Shown here: one piece after another, positions 1-8,248 of the stretch | Numbering within the stretch: position 1 is the stretch's first letter | How the letters are laid out: each line of letters opens with the position of its first letter | Origin: a bacterium | GTDB lineage: Bacteria; UBA10199; 2-02-FULL-44-16; JAAZCA01 | Assembly (NCBI GenBank): GCA_021810905.1 | Contig: JAJZQH010000009.1 | Location: forward strand, 62,001 to 126,000 | Reading direction: 5' to 3' | DNA length: 64,000 nt | Notes under the pieces: model-generated | Told to the model about the DNA's origin: nothing | Seen by the model: only the letters and a program-made list of their open reading frames with translations | The model's database searches: none | Program-made: the position numbers and the translations under genes

Positions 1-1
1 C

Positions 2-1849
2 GATGTGAGGGACGGTTTTCTCTCGCCCTGGGAAGTGGCGCAGATGCTGGGATTCAAGTGGGAGGACGTGCGGGCGTTCAAAATTGCAAATTTATTTCGC
101 CATCAGATTTTTCCAAATATCGCGAATTTGCAACAGGATATAGAAATCGATGGAATCACCTACAAAGCGGGCACAAGCCTTGAATTTCATCCGAACGGCA
201 AGGTTGCTCAAGGTACGTTGGCCAAGGACTACTACTTCCTCACTTCCAGTGATATGAGGATTTCCGCTGGTTCGAATATTTTTTTCAATCTCAATGGAAA
301 GTTTCAAAGAGGCGTACTCGCGAGCGCGGCATCAGTTGCAGGAGTTTCCTGCCCGGTTGGTTCAGAGGTTCGATTTGTTGAATCAACTGGGTCAGTTGTC
401 CTCTCATTCGGAAATAATCCAGTCAACATTGACGGCATTTTTTATCAGGAGATCGCGGTTTCTTCCAAGAGCAAGCAACAGACGCGAACGCTCACACGAG
501 AGAGCTCCATTCCGCTGACCAGCAGCGGTATTCTCAGAGTTCCATTGCCAGCAGGTCACAAAGTCACTGTTGATGGCAATCTTGCGCCTCACCCTGAACG
601 TCTCTCAATGCCGGTCACAATCAACAGGATAGTCTGTCCTGTCGGGACGTATTTCGAACCCCTTTCGTCAGAAACGTGGACCTATGGTGTCACGCTGAGA
701 GCGCCTGCAAGCGAGATGCTCCTTTTTAATGGTGCAGGATTGCGCAGCGTTCACATACATGGAGATGGCTCTATATATTCGATGGATTTTATTGAGCCGA
801 TCTCCATCACGGTTGGATCACTCACGATCAAGGTGGCTAGTATCGACTTTTATCCTGACAGGAGCGTTAAGAGCGTTAAGCTGGCTGAAGATCTGCCGAG
901 TCCTTACGGAAACAGGATGGTACATCGGCGAGGGGATGTTATTTTCTTTCTTAGAAACAGCGCCCTTGTCGAGGGGTCGCTTGAAGCATTCAATCGGTTG
1001 TTCCCGCATATCAAACTTTCAGGACAGCTCAATTCCAGCGAAATCGAGCGTATAATGTTAAGTCTCGATGAACTCCCGACTTCTGTCACGGAGAGCATCA
1101 ACGGCATCAATTTCACTTATCACAACCGGACGGATGACCTGTTGACTACTGGAATTGACGAAGGGATAAATGCAAACCCTGTAAACATGACGATCACTTT
1201 ATGGAAGGATCATATTCCAGAGCGGTCGTTATTTCAGCACGAAGCAGCACATATCTTTACTTACCATCAGCAACGAATAGCTGCACAGAATATCCAACGA
1301 CGGACCACCAATATTGACTATTTACGATATAACTCGGCTTTGCAACAGGACACGGATATTGTTTCGGCACAGGCCTCAGAGGAGCTGGAAGTCATCAGGC
1401 AAGAAATGGCCCGCAGTTTTGAAGGGCAGTGGCAGAGAATCGTTGACGATGGGGGTATTGTCTATGGAACAGTTGCAAAACAAAAAAAGAATTATAGGGC
1501 ACTCGTATGGATCTCAAAAGATGTCAAAGGTGAAGAAGAGGGACCACGCTATGGTTTTGTGCGTTCCTATGGTTCTCAAGATTTTTACGAGGATGTCGCC
1601 ACGCATGTAGAGATGATCTGGGACAATCCAGAACTTTATCGCCAGCTTATCACGCCGTATTCAAAGTTCTACGAGGAACATCAAGACCAGCGCCGCTATG
1701 CTACCGTCTACCGCGCCAAGCTGGAACTTCTGCACAAATACGGCTTCATCACCGAGGCTAAATACCGCGAGATCGTTACGGAGGAACGAAAACCGAAAGA
1801 GCAGGACATTGTCGATTTCTGCAACCGGGAAGCTGTGAATTGTCCGTGA
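2..1849 (+). CDS. Probable secreted zinc metalloprotease (HExxH) with EF-hand-like N-terminus; 5' end outside window
   Basis: The reading frame is open to the window edge, so the true start lies upstream. Numbering from the valine codon at 5, the first residues (RDGFLSPWE) fit the second half of an EF-hand calcium loop (D5, G6, L8, E12 of the loop). Residues 45-300 are beta-rich with repeats of the form AGTxLxFxPxGKVxxGxLA, and resemble no family I can name. HEAAH at 412-416 is a zinc-peptidase motif. FYEDVA at 527-532, after a tyrosine-glycine, is a plausible third zinc ligand (E529), as in lethal-factor-like gluzincins. The last residues, FCNREAVNCP, recur at the end of the next gene. The 43-bp gap to that gene suggests one operon. 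The zincin assignment is fairly firm. A role as a secreted or effector protease is inferred from the EF-hand and the neighbours. No signal peptide can be judged. Confidence 0.7.
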   Translation, partial: DVRDGFLSPWEVAQMLGFKWEDVRAFKIANLFRHQIFPNIANLQQDIEIDGITYKAGTSLEFHPNGKVAQGTLAKDYYFLTSSDMRISAGSNIFFNLNGKFQRGVLASAASVAGVSCPVGSEVRFVESTGSVVLSFGNNPVNIDGIFYQEIAVSSKSKQQTRTLTRESSIPLTSSGILRVPLPAGHKVTVDGNLAPHPERLSMPVTINRIVCPVGTYFEPLSSETWTYGVTLRAPASEMLLFNGAGLRSVHIHGDGSIYSMDFIEPISITVGSLTIKVASIDFYPDRSVKSVKLAEDLPSPYGNRMVHRRGDVIFFLRNSALVEGSLEAFNRLFPHIKLSGQLNSSEIERIMLSLDELPTSVTESINGINFTYHNRTDDLLTTGIDEGINANPVNMTITLWKDHIPERSLFQHEAAHIFTYHQQRIAAQNIQRRTTNIDYLRYNSALQQDTDIVSAQASEELEVIRQEMARSFEGQWQRIVDDGGIVYGTVAKQKKNYRALVWISKDVKGEEEGPRYGFVRSYGSQDFYEDVATHVEMIWDNPELYRQLITPYSKFYEEHQDQRRYATVYRAKLELLHKYGFITEAKYREIVTEERKPKEQDIVDFCNREAVNCP

Positions 1850-1892
1850 AGACACCTATTAACGCGCACTATTGCAGTATAAGGGAGTTGAA

Positions 1893-4091
1893 ATGAGCGA
1901 TTTCAAGATCAACGGCCGGAGCGTGGAACAGTCGGACTGGGACCAGTTCCGAAAGCTTGCCGAGTCATCGTCCGATCTTTCGGCAGGCCGTGCCTTTGAC
2001 GACAATGTGCTGACCGCTGACGAGCTGCAAAGCATGTTCGATTTCAACAGAAACGGAAGCATCGAGTGCAACGACTTCATGGGCGTCCGCCCGCAGGTTT
2101 TCGGAAAGCTCAAGACCATCCTGGCAAAATACGGATATGACCTCCCGGACGGTTGCTCAAATTCTTCCTATGACTATAGGTGGTCGAACAAGGAATACGT
2201 GATCGCAGCAGTAAAACTGAACGGAGGAGATCTTTACGATGTCTCTTCAAGATTGAGGAAAGATCCCGAAGTCGTTCTTGCCGCCTTGCGTGCGTATCAC
2301 GGAGCCGTTCAGTTAGGACCTATTCGATATGCTGATGCCTCCCTCAAAAAAAACCGTGAATTCATGCTCGAAGCGATCAAGTCAGATGCCTCAACGTTCC
2401 GATACGCTGACGAATCACTCCAGAAGGATCGTGTTTTCGTTCTCGACAGCGTGCGCCAGAACAGCTCAATGCTGTCACTTGTCGATGCGTCGTTCAAGAG
2501 AGATCGTGAGATTGTTCTGACCGCAGTAAGACAATCCGGCAGTGCGCTTCAATTTGCCGATGAATCGTTCAGGAATGATCGAGATATTGTCCTCGCGGCG
2601 GCACAGCAGGACAGTGCGGCATTCCAGTATGCCGGCGAGTCTCTCCGAAAAGATCGCTCCTTTGTCCTGGAGGCCGTCAAACGGGACGCCTCGGCGCTCC
2701 AGTTCGCTGATGTCTCTCTCAAGCGCGATCGGGAGATCGTGCTCGCGGCGGTGAGTTCGCGCGGATGGGCTTTCCAGTATGCAGACGATTCCCTGAAAAA
2801 GGATCGAGTCTTTGTCCTGGAGGCCGTCAAGCGGGACGCCTCGGCGCTCCAGTTCGCTGATGCCGCTCTCAAACGCGATCGGGAGATCGTGCTCGCGGCG
2901 GTGAGTTCGCGCGGATGGGCTTTCCAGTATGTAGACGATTCCCTGAAAAAGGATCGAGTCTTTGCTCTTGAAGTCGTGAAAAAAGACGCATTGGCACTCG
3001 AGTATGCGGACTCATCGTTGCGCGGAGACGAGGAGATCGTCATGACCGCGGTGAAGGGAAACGGCTTGGCGTTTCAATTTGCCGACGAGTCGCTCAGAAG
3101 GGATCGATACTTTGTCCTGCAGGCGGTGATACGGAGCGGCACCGCGCTGCAGTTTGCCGATCCGTCGCTCTTGAAGGACACCGCATTTCTTTCCCAGCTT
3201 GTGGTAAGGGATATCAACGGCCTGCAAGCCCTGCCTCCTACGGTACGCAATGCGGCGTGGAAGTCGATCGTCACTACGAACAGGGCACGTCTCCTGCAGC
3301 ATTTCAATCCTGCCGACCTCAGTGATTTTCAGCATTTTGCCACAGCATTGAAGGAAAGATACGGTATCGAGTTCATCGAACGGTTCCGTTCCATTGAAGG
3401 CCTGTTGGAGGTGCTGGGCCAGCGCAAGGATCCCGATGGACCGGAAAAGAAACTGGCGATACTCGTGTATCCGAAGGCTGATTATAATGGAGCTTTCTCT
3501 CGATATCCCGTCATTGATCGCCTCATGGAACTGGGTTTTGCCGTCCGATATTATGAAGCCGGGACGGAGCAGGAGGTGAGAAGCGCTCTGAACAACGCCA
3601 CGAACAATGGAAAGTTCCAGGCGGATATGGTCGTGCTGGTCGGACATGGCCGTGTTCAAACGCTTGCTCTCTCCGATGATCCGCGGCCTGCCGGCATTCC
3701 CATGAACGACGAACAGCGCTACATTGACACAGGCGATTTCACGAAAAATGGCGATGTCGATATGCCTCTCGATACGTACATGAAGAATGGAGGAAGTCTC
3801 GTGTTGTACAGTTGTTCAAACGGCGAAGGAGGTGAGTCTGCTAAGGATAATCTTGCCAATACCGTTGCACGCGCCTTTCCCGATATCCGAATCCTGGCGA
3901 CGGAGACGGCGACAAATATTTTCGACATAAGGCGCGATTCCGACGGCCGCCTCTTCGTTGAATGGGAAGATGGAGAAACGTATATTGGGAATGGCCCTCG
4001 CATGCCGAAAACGACCGGCCGTGCTGACGCATCTCCACACCCCGACATCGCCGCCTTCTGCGCCCGCGAGGCGGTGAATTGTCCGCAATGA
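1893..4091 (+). CDS. DUF4116-repeat protein with C-terminal caspase-fold cysteine peptidase domain and EF-hand
   Basis: The start is ATG 1893, with AAGGGAG six bases upstream, rather than the in-frame TTG at 1872. Of 732 residues, 33-61 form a pair of EF-hand-like loops; the second (D50, N52, N54, G55, I57, D61) is near canonical. Residues about 120-450 are twelve to thirteen 25-residue repeats of DUF4116 type (DREIVLxAV...ALQFADxSLKK). From about 519 the chain has a caspase-like clan CD layout: a beta strand and VGHG with the probable catalytic His585, then LVLYSCSNG with the probable catalytic Cys641. It ends with the tag FCAREAVNCP shared with the upstream metalloprotease. The combination suggests a secreted or injected peptidase whose repeats bind a partner. 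The peptidase class rests on the His/Cys motifs and strand context only. CHAT-type and C80-type peptidases are alternatives within the clan. Confidence 0.75.
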   Translation: MSDFKINGRSVEQSDWDQFRKLAESSSDLSAGRAFDDNVLTADELQSMFDFNRNGSIECNDFMGVRPQVFGKLKTILAKYGYDLPDGCSNSSYDYRWSNKEYVIAAVKLNGGDLYDVSSRLRKDPEVVLAALRAYHGAVQLGPIRYADASLKKNREFMLEAIKSDASTFRYADESLQKDRVFVLDSVRQNSSMLSLVDASFKRDREIVLTAVRQSGSALQFADESFRNDRDIVLAAAQQDSAAFQYAGESLRKDRSFVLEAVKRDASALQFADVSLKRDREIVLAAVSSRGWAFQYADDSLKKDRVFVLEAVKRDASALQFADAALKRDREIVLAAVSSRGWAFQYVDDSLKKDRVFALEVVKKDALALEYADSSLRGDEEIVMTAVKGNGLAFQFADESLRRDRYFVLQAVIRSGTALQFADPSLLKDTAFLSQLVVRDINGLQALPPTVRNAAWKSIVTTNRARLLQHFNPADLSDFQHFATALKERYGIEFIERFRSIEGLLEVLGQRKDPDGPEKKLAILVYPKADYNGAFSRYPVIDRLMELGFAVRYYEAGTEQEVRSALNNATNNGKFQADMVVLVGHGRVQTLALSDDPRPAGIPMNDEQRYIDTGDFTKNGDVDMPLDTYMKNGGSLVLYSCSNGEGGESAKDNLANTVARAFPDIRILATETATNIFDIRRDSDGRLFVEWEDGETYIGNGPRMPKTTGRADASPHPDIAAFCAREAVNCPQ
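2661..2960 (+). repeat. 150-bp tandem duplication inside the DUF4116 repeat array
   Basis: Bases 2661-2810 and 2811-2960 are nearly identical. Each copy spans two 25-codon repeats, and only a few bases differ (for example gtctct against gccgct, and gcagac against gtagac). The other repeats of the array differ much more at the DNA level, so this is a recent in-frame duplication that lengthened the protein by 50 residues. Confidence 0.85.
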
Positions 4092-4113
4092 GCGCGGTCT
4101 GATTGTTATTGAA

Positions 4114-5154
4114 CTATGCGCGATTGATACGATCTTCGAGTTCCTTCAATCCTTCGATGATCGTCTTCCACTCAGGGTAGTCGCCGAAAATCATCGCCTG
4201 CATCTCCACGTAGTCGGCTTGAAGCGCTGTAAGCCGTTCGTTGGGAGGCACGAGATGGAAGCTCCCCGGTACGGCGGTTTCGTAGTGCGCCCATGCCGAA
4301 CGGAAGAAGACCGATTTGTGTTCAGCCACCCTGCGCAACAGGTCGTGCTGCGCGAGCGCCTCCGATGCAATTTCCGTCTTCGAGAGCTGATAGAGGTCGT
4401 AGTAGTGGCGGGAAAGCCGCTCTCTTTTATTCGCCGAACTGGTGCGATGCGCCTCTGCGTGCAGCAGCGTCGCCTTTTCCCAAAAAGTTCGAATGGCCTC
4501 AAGCGCCGTCACCTCACACGATGTCGCGGTAAACATTGCCGGGAAGAGCTCGGCTGCATAAGCAGTCACCGAATATTTTCCTGCCGGCCAGGAGTCCGAA
4601 CGAGCGCCAAGTTCAAATCGCACCACGGGACTGACATAGGCCGGCATCACAATGCCCTGGAGGGCAATGGATTGAGGGTAGCGAAACAGCACCGCCTGTT
4701 TGTCCTCCGGGTCAATCTCTATATTCCATGTTGCGACATTGCCCTTGACGTTTTCCAGCACCGTCTGAAAGTCCGAAAGCAATGCCGGCAAAAACCGCTC
4801 GCGGATCACCGTCTCACATTCATCCTGCAACTGTTTGAGCAACGCGTCCTGCTTTTTGCCGCTCACGGCCTTTTCCGGATCACGGTCAGTTTCAAAACCC
4901 AGCTCACGGCGATCAAACGAGAGGTCAACGTCTTCAGAAAACCTCTCTATCGCGTGGAAAGCCTTTGACAGTGAGGTGCCCCCTTTGAAAATAAGATGGA
5001 GCGGAAAGTGAACGGAGGAAAAAATTCTGCTGAGCGCCCAGCAGACCCAGAAATCCTTCTCCATGATCGCTGCTGAAATTTGCGAACGTTTGTCGGAGGC
5101 CGCTACGAAGAGATCGGCCCGTTCCCGAAACGGCATTTTCGCGATGCCATCCAT
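4114..5154 (-). CDS. AbiEii/AbiGii-family nucleotidyltransferase toxin
   Basis: This 346-residue protein is the toxin of a type IV (AbiE-type) toxin-antitoxin pair. Family members are DNA polymerase beta-like nucleotidyltransferases; characterised relatives stop growth by nucleotide addition to RNA targets. The motif KGGTSLSKAF followed by SEDVDLSFD gives the GG(S/T)L signature and the two metal-binding aspartates. The start at 5154 overlaps the stop of the antitoxin gene by one base (TAATG), which indicates translational coupling. The longer frame upstream would run through the antitoxin gene and is not used. It sits between two probable effector genes, so an accessory or defence island is likely. 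The target is unknown. Confidence 0.9.
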   Translation of the reverse strand: MDGIAKMPFRERADLFVAASDKRSQISAAIMEKDFWVCWALSRIFSSVHFPLHLIFKGGTSLSKAFHAIERFSEDVDLSFDRRELGFETDRDPEKAVSGKKQDALLKQLQDECETVIRERFLPALLSDFQTVLENVKGNVATWNIEIDPEDKQAVLFRYPQSIALQGIVMPAYVSPVVRFELGARSDSWPAGKYSVTAYAAELFPAMFTATSCEVTALEAIRTFWEKATLLHAEAHRTSSANKRERLSRHYYDLYQLSKTEIASEALAQHDLLRRVAEHKSVFFRSAWAHYETAVPGSFHLVPPNERLTALQADYVEMQAMIFGDYPEWKTIIEGLKELEDRINRA

Positions 5155-5780
5155 TATTCGTTTACCCCTTTCGCACTGACGATTTTCTTCAGAATGGGTT
5201 TCATCCACTCTACCGCAAGGGGGATGTCCTTTCGAAGTGTTTGCCGGTCCTTTGCAGAGAGCGACCTGCGCAACTGCCGAACCACGGAATCCGTGATGCT
5301 GTCGCGTCCAATATGGCGCAGGGCCTGAAAAACAATCGCGCTCACCCTTCCACTGACGGCCATAGTGCGGGGAGCTGCGGCGCGAAAGACGATGGTCTGG
5401 GATCCGAAGCAAACCTTCCTGGGCTGTCCGTCAATGAGATAGATCGCCTTGGTCGAAACCTGCATTGAGAGTCCCAGGACATTTGCGGCAATGGCTCCTG
5501 AGGGAATGATGCGATTTCCCGTTTTTCGGGCAACAGCTTTTGCGACAGCATCCGGCAGGGGGTTAATGACCCCGCCAAGCTTTGGATTGATTCGTGGGTA
5601 GTGGTAAAGACCGGGCGCAAGCCGGCGTATTAGCTTTTGCTTGACCAGCCTCGACAGGGCCTGGTCCAATGCGGCCCTGTTGCCAAGGCCCATGAAATTG
5701 CTACTGCTGAATACAGCCCCCCTCCCGTGGCCTCTGATTCTTTTAACTAGCTTATTTACAATTGGATTTGACGTTTTCAT
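5154..5780 (-). CDS. AbiEi-like antitoxin, DUF6088-type, with N-terminal winged helix
   Basis: This 208-residue protein lies directly upstream of the AbiEii toxin gene and overlaps it by one base. The N-terminus (about 1-60, with RAALDQALSRLVKQKLIRRL and GLYHYP) is a winged helix-turn-helix. The remainder matches the AbiEi/DUF6088 antitoxin layout (PSGAIAANVLGLS and a basic C-terminus). AbiE antitoxins act by repressing their operon and countering the toxin. A perfect palindrome begins 11 bases upstream of the start, as expected for an autorepressor. The family call is strong. DNA binding at that site is inference. Confidence 0.85.
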   Translation of the reverse strand: MKTSNPIVNKLVKRIRGHGRGAVFSSSNFMGLGNRAALDQALSRLVKQKLIRRLAPGLYHYPRINPKLGGVINPLPDAVAKAVARKTGNRIIPSGAIAANVLGLSMQVSTKAIYLIDGQPRKVCFGSQTIVFRAAAPRTMAVSGRVSAIVFQALRHIGRDSITDSVVRQLRRSLSAKDRQTLRKDIPLAVEWMKPILKKIVSAKGVNE

Positions 5781-5790
5781 GATAATTTAA

Positions 5791-5820
5791 TGTCAGAAAA
5801 ACATATATGTTTTTCTGACA
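5791..5820. promoter_or_regulatory. Perfect 30-bp palindrome, probable AbiE operator
   Basis: The half site is TGTCAGAAAAACATA, followed directly by its exact reverse complement. It lies 11 bases upstream of the antitoxin start codon and downstream of a TTGACA -35 box on the minus strand. A single half site, TGTCAGAAA, occurs again at 5923-5931. This fits a dimeric repressor site used for autoregulation. Confidence 0.7.
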
Positions 5821-5847
5821 TATCTCACGGCATGCGTCCGCTGTCAA
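5819..5847 (-). promoter_or_regulatory. Candidate promoter of the AbiE operon
   Basis: On the minus strand a perfect TTGACA (5847-5842) is followed after 17 bases by GATATG, a weak -10 box. That box overlaps the end of the palindrome at 5791-5820, so repressor binding would block RNA polymerase. The -35 box is convincing; the -10 box is poor. Confidence 0.45.
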
Positions 5848-6111
5848 CCGCAGACATACTTGCCAGGATAAACAACTGGCCCGCAGCATCCATGCCCACA
5901 ATAATGATGATAAACGAGGCAATGTCAGAAAGAGCGATCGTTTTTTTCTTATTTAGCAGTTAACTTTAATGCTTTGATATTCGCGATAATTACAGCGCAC
6001 CGGTAAAAGCACGAAAATTCGCGCAACATCCTGCCAAATCTGCCGATAATAATGATGTGGGGGGTCGGCCCGTCTGGGCAAGTGACAGTAAAATCAACAG
6101 GAGAAAGGCCA
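5848..6111. other. Intergenic stretch between divergent genes
   Basis: Divergent gene starts lie at 5780 (minus) and 6112 (plus), leaving 331 bases that include the palindrome. The remainder is AT-rich around 5940-6000 and holds the extra half site at 5923-5931. I found no convincing -35/-10 pair for the gene at 6112 and no small reading frame with a good ribosome site. Confidence 0.5.
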
Positions 6112-6882
6112 ATGTCGAAAGTTACTATTGGAGGCATGCCTGTTCAGAACGATCTTGCCCATCATGCCCTGGAAAGATTGAGGGCCCAGAGATTTCACAA
6201 TGACGGCGATGAGAATTTCACGTTCAGAGAAATAATGGATATTGAGGATGCCATCAGCCCGGAATGCAGCGATGGAACAAAGAAGTCGCCCGTTTCCAGC
6301 GAAGAGTTGGATGCTATCGGTAGAGAGTTCAGAAGAGCCTTCCCTCGCGGCCATGCGCCCATTACGGCCGCTATCCTGAATAATATTAGGTTTCATCGAC
6401 TGAACTTTGCTGCTCAATTCGTATCGGTATCAGAGCATCAAAAAATATTCCTTTCTTCTACCGAGGCAGCTGATTTCATTCGGGTGATTAAGTCCGAGGG
6501 AATTGCATCCTGTGTGTTTGTGGTGATTCGTGATCCGGTTACTGAGCGAACGTTTGCAGCTCACTATGTTGGCGCAAGTAAGGCACGCGAGTTGGAAAAT
6601 ATGGTGCATTATTTTGAGAGCATCGGATCTCCAAAGGAGAGGTTGGATATTCATATCTTTGCAAACACATTTTATAATCAGAACCATATAGTGAATGGTG
6701 CGTTGCACAGAATACGCTCATCATTCACTGCGCTTGGAATGGATCAAAAAGTGCAGTTTCATGAGCTGAGCTATGATTCTAGAAAGCCAGATGCCGCGAC
6801 TGAGGTGTATTTTTCACCGTGGACTGGTAAGTATTTTATATGGAATGGAATCGAACCGGGCCGTTGGTGTCTGAATCTGTAA
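6112..6882 (+). CDS. Putative CheD/CNF-like glutamine deamidase with EF-hand-like N-terminus
   Basis: The start is ATG 6112, with AGGAGA seven bases upstream; the protein has 256 residues. The opening MSKVTIGGMPV parallels the start of the DUF4116 peptidase (MSDFKINGRSV). Residues 29-40 form an EF-hand-like loop (D31, D33, F36, E40). From about 115 the pattern follows CheD: IASCVFVVIRDP with Cys134, His151 exactly 17 residues later, LDIHIFA, then an alpha/beta unit ending EVYFSPWTGKY. As I recall, CheD of Thermotoga uses Cys27 and His44, which has the same spacing; CNF-type toxins share that fold and deamidate glutamines of Rho GTPases. No chemotaxis genes are nearby, so an effector role is more likely than receptor deamidation. 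The fold call is inference from motif spacing. It lacks the C-terminal FCxREAVNCP tag. Confidence 0.6.
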   Translation: MSKVTIGGMPVQNDLAHHALERLRAQRFHNDGDENFTFREIMDIEDAISPECSDGTKKSPVSSEELDAIGREFRRAFPRGHAPITAAILNNIRFHRLNFAAQFVSVSEHQKIFLSSTEAADFIRVIKSEGIASCVFVVIRDPVTERTFAAHYVGASKARELENMVHYFESIGSPKERLDIHIFANTFYNQNHIVNGALHRIRSSFTALGMDQKVQFHELSYDSRKPDAATEVYFSPWTGKYFIWNGIEPGRWCLNL

Positions 6883-7069
6883 CCCCCTAGTACTCGCCAT
6901 GCGCCCGTCACAGCCAGTGATCGCCCATTAGGGCAGGGCGCCCGCTGATCGCTTTTCTATTCTATTGATTCATCCATCCGCGCGATGGAAAGCGTAAGAA
7001 GCTCGATCACAAAGGGTAGGGAGTTATATTCAGCTGGACAATGTTCCTGATTGGTGTTACTCATTCGGA

Positions 7070-8248
7070 ATGACTTCCGAACTGGTATATATCAAGCGGT
7101 TCCTGAACATGCCCCTGCCCAAGGGGCAGTCGGCCTTTTTGTGGGGCGCCCGCAGGACCGGCAAGACGACGCTTCTGGCCCAGCGCTTCCCTGACAGCGT
7201 GCGTTACGACCTCCTCGAGTCGGACACATTCTTCCGGCTTTCAAAGGAACCTCACTTGCTCCGGCAGGAGCTTGCCGTGCTGGCCGACGAGAAGAAGCTG
7301 CGTGATCCTGTGATCATCGATGAAGTTCAGAAGGCGCCGCCACTCCTCGACGAGGTGCATTGGCTGATCGAGAACAAGAGGATCAGCTTCATTCTCTGCG
7401 GTTCCAGCGCGCGGAAGCTCAAGCGATCGCACGCGAATATGCTGGGCGGCAGGGCCTGGCGCTTTGTCCTGCATCCGTTCACGACGCAGGAGCTTGGCAG
7501 GAAATTCGATCTCATGTGTGCGCTCAATCGCGGGCTCATTCCCTCGCATTATCTCGACGAGAACTATCGGCTGTCGATCAAGGCCTATATCAGCGACTAT
7601 CTTAAAGAGGAAATCCAGTACGAAGGCCTGGTGAGAAACCTGCCTGCCTTTGCGAGGTTTCTCGATACGGTGCCATTTTCGAACGGCGAGCTCGTCAACT
7701 ATTCCAATATCGCACAGGAGTGTGCCGTCGATTCCAAGACCGTCGCCGAGTATTATCGCATCCTCGTCGATACCATGCTGGGCCAGTTCATCGAACCGTT
7801 CAGAAAGAGGCGCAAGAGGCAGACGATCACGTCGACCCCCAAATTCTACCTCTTCGACGTAGGGATCGCGGGCGGTCTTGCCAGAAGAGAGCTGAATACG
7901 AACCGGGGGCCGGAGTTCGGCCACGCGTTTGAACACCTCGTGTTCATGGAGCTTGCGGCGCACACCTCTTACTCCCGGAAAGATTACGACATCACTTTCT
8001 GGAGGACGAAGGATGGCCTGGAGGTGGACTTCGTGATCGGAGGAGGGGAGATCGCGATCGAGATCAAGGGAGCGCCGCGCTTGAGACCAGCTGATTTCAA
8101 GGGAATTGCGGCGTTTAAGGAGGAGTTCCGACCGAAACGGTCGATCGTTGTCTCGCAGGAACCGGCGCACAGAAAACTCGATTCCGGAATCGAAGTCATT
8201 CCCTGGAAGAAATTCTTCACGATGCTTTGGGCCGGCGAGATCGTTTGA
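7070..8248 (+). CDS. AAA-family ATPase with DUF4143 domain
   Basis: This 392-residue protein has Walker A GARRTGKTT (about 26-34), Walker B PVIIDEVQK (about 82-90) and sensor FILCGSSAR. A C-terminal DUF4143 segment contains LEVDFVIGGG and IAIEIKG, a PD-(D/E)xK-like pattern. Such proteins are common, often mobile, and of unclear cellular role. The start is ATG 7070, which lacks a clear ribosome site. It stands alone, with about 190 bases before it and a strand switch after it. Confidence 0.9.
   Translation: MTSELVYIKRFLNMPLPKGQSAFLWGARRTGKTTLLAQRFPDSVRYDLLESDTFFRLSKEPHLLRQELAVLADEKKLRDPVIIDEVQKAPPLLDEVHWLIENKRISFILCGSSARKLKRSHANMLGGRAWRFVLHPFTTQELGRKFDLMCALNRGLIPSHYLDENYRLSIKAYISDYLKEEIQYEGLVRNLPAFARFLDTVPFSNGELVNYSNIAQECAVDSKTVAEYYRILVDTMLGQFIEPFRKRRKRQTITSTPKFYLFDVGIAGGLARRELNTNRGPEFGHAFEHLVFMELAAHTSYSRKDYDITFWRTKDGLEVDFVIGGGEIAIEIKGAPRLRPADFKGIAAFKEEFRPKRSIVVSQEPAHRKLDSGIEVIPWKKFFTMLWAGEIV

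Noticed and set aside
2549-3043. Minus-strand open frame with internal repeats
   Set aside because: Shadow of the DUF4116 repeats; its repeats follow from those of the sense gene.
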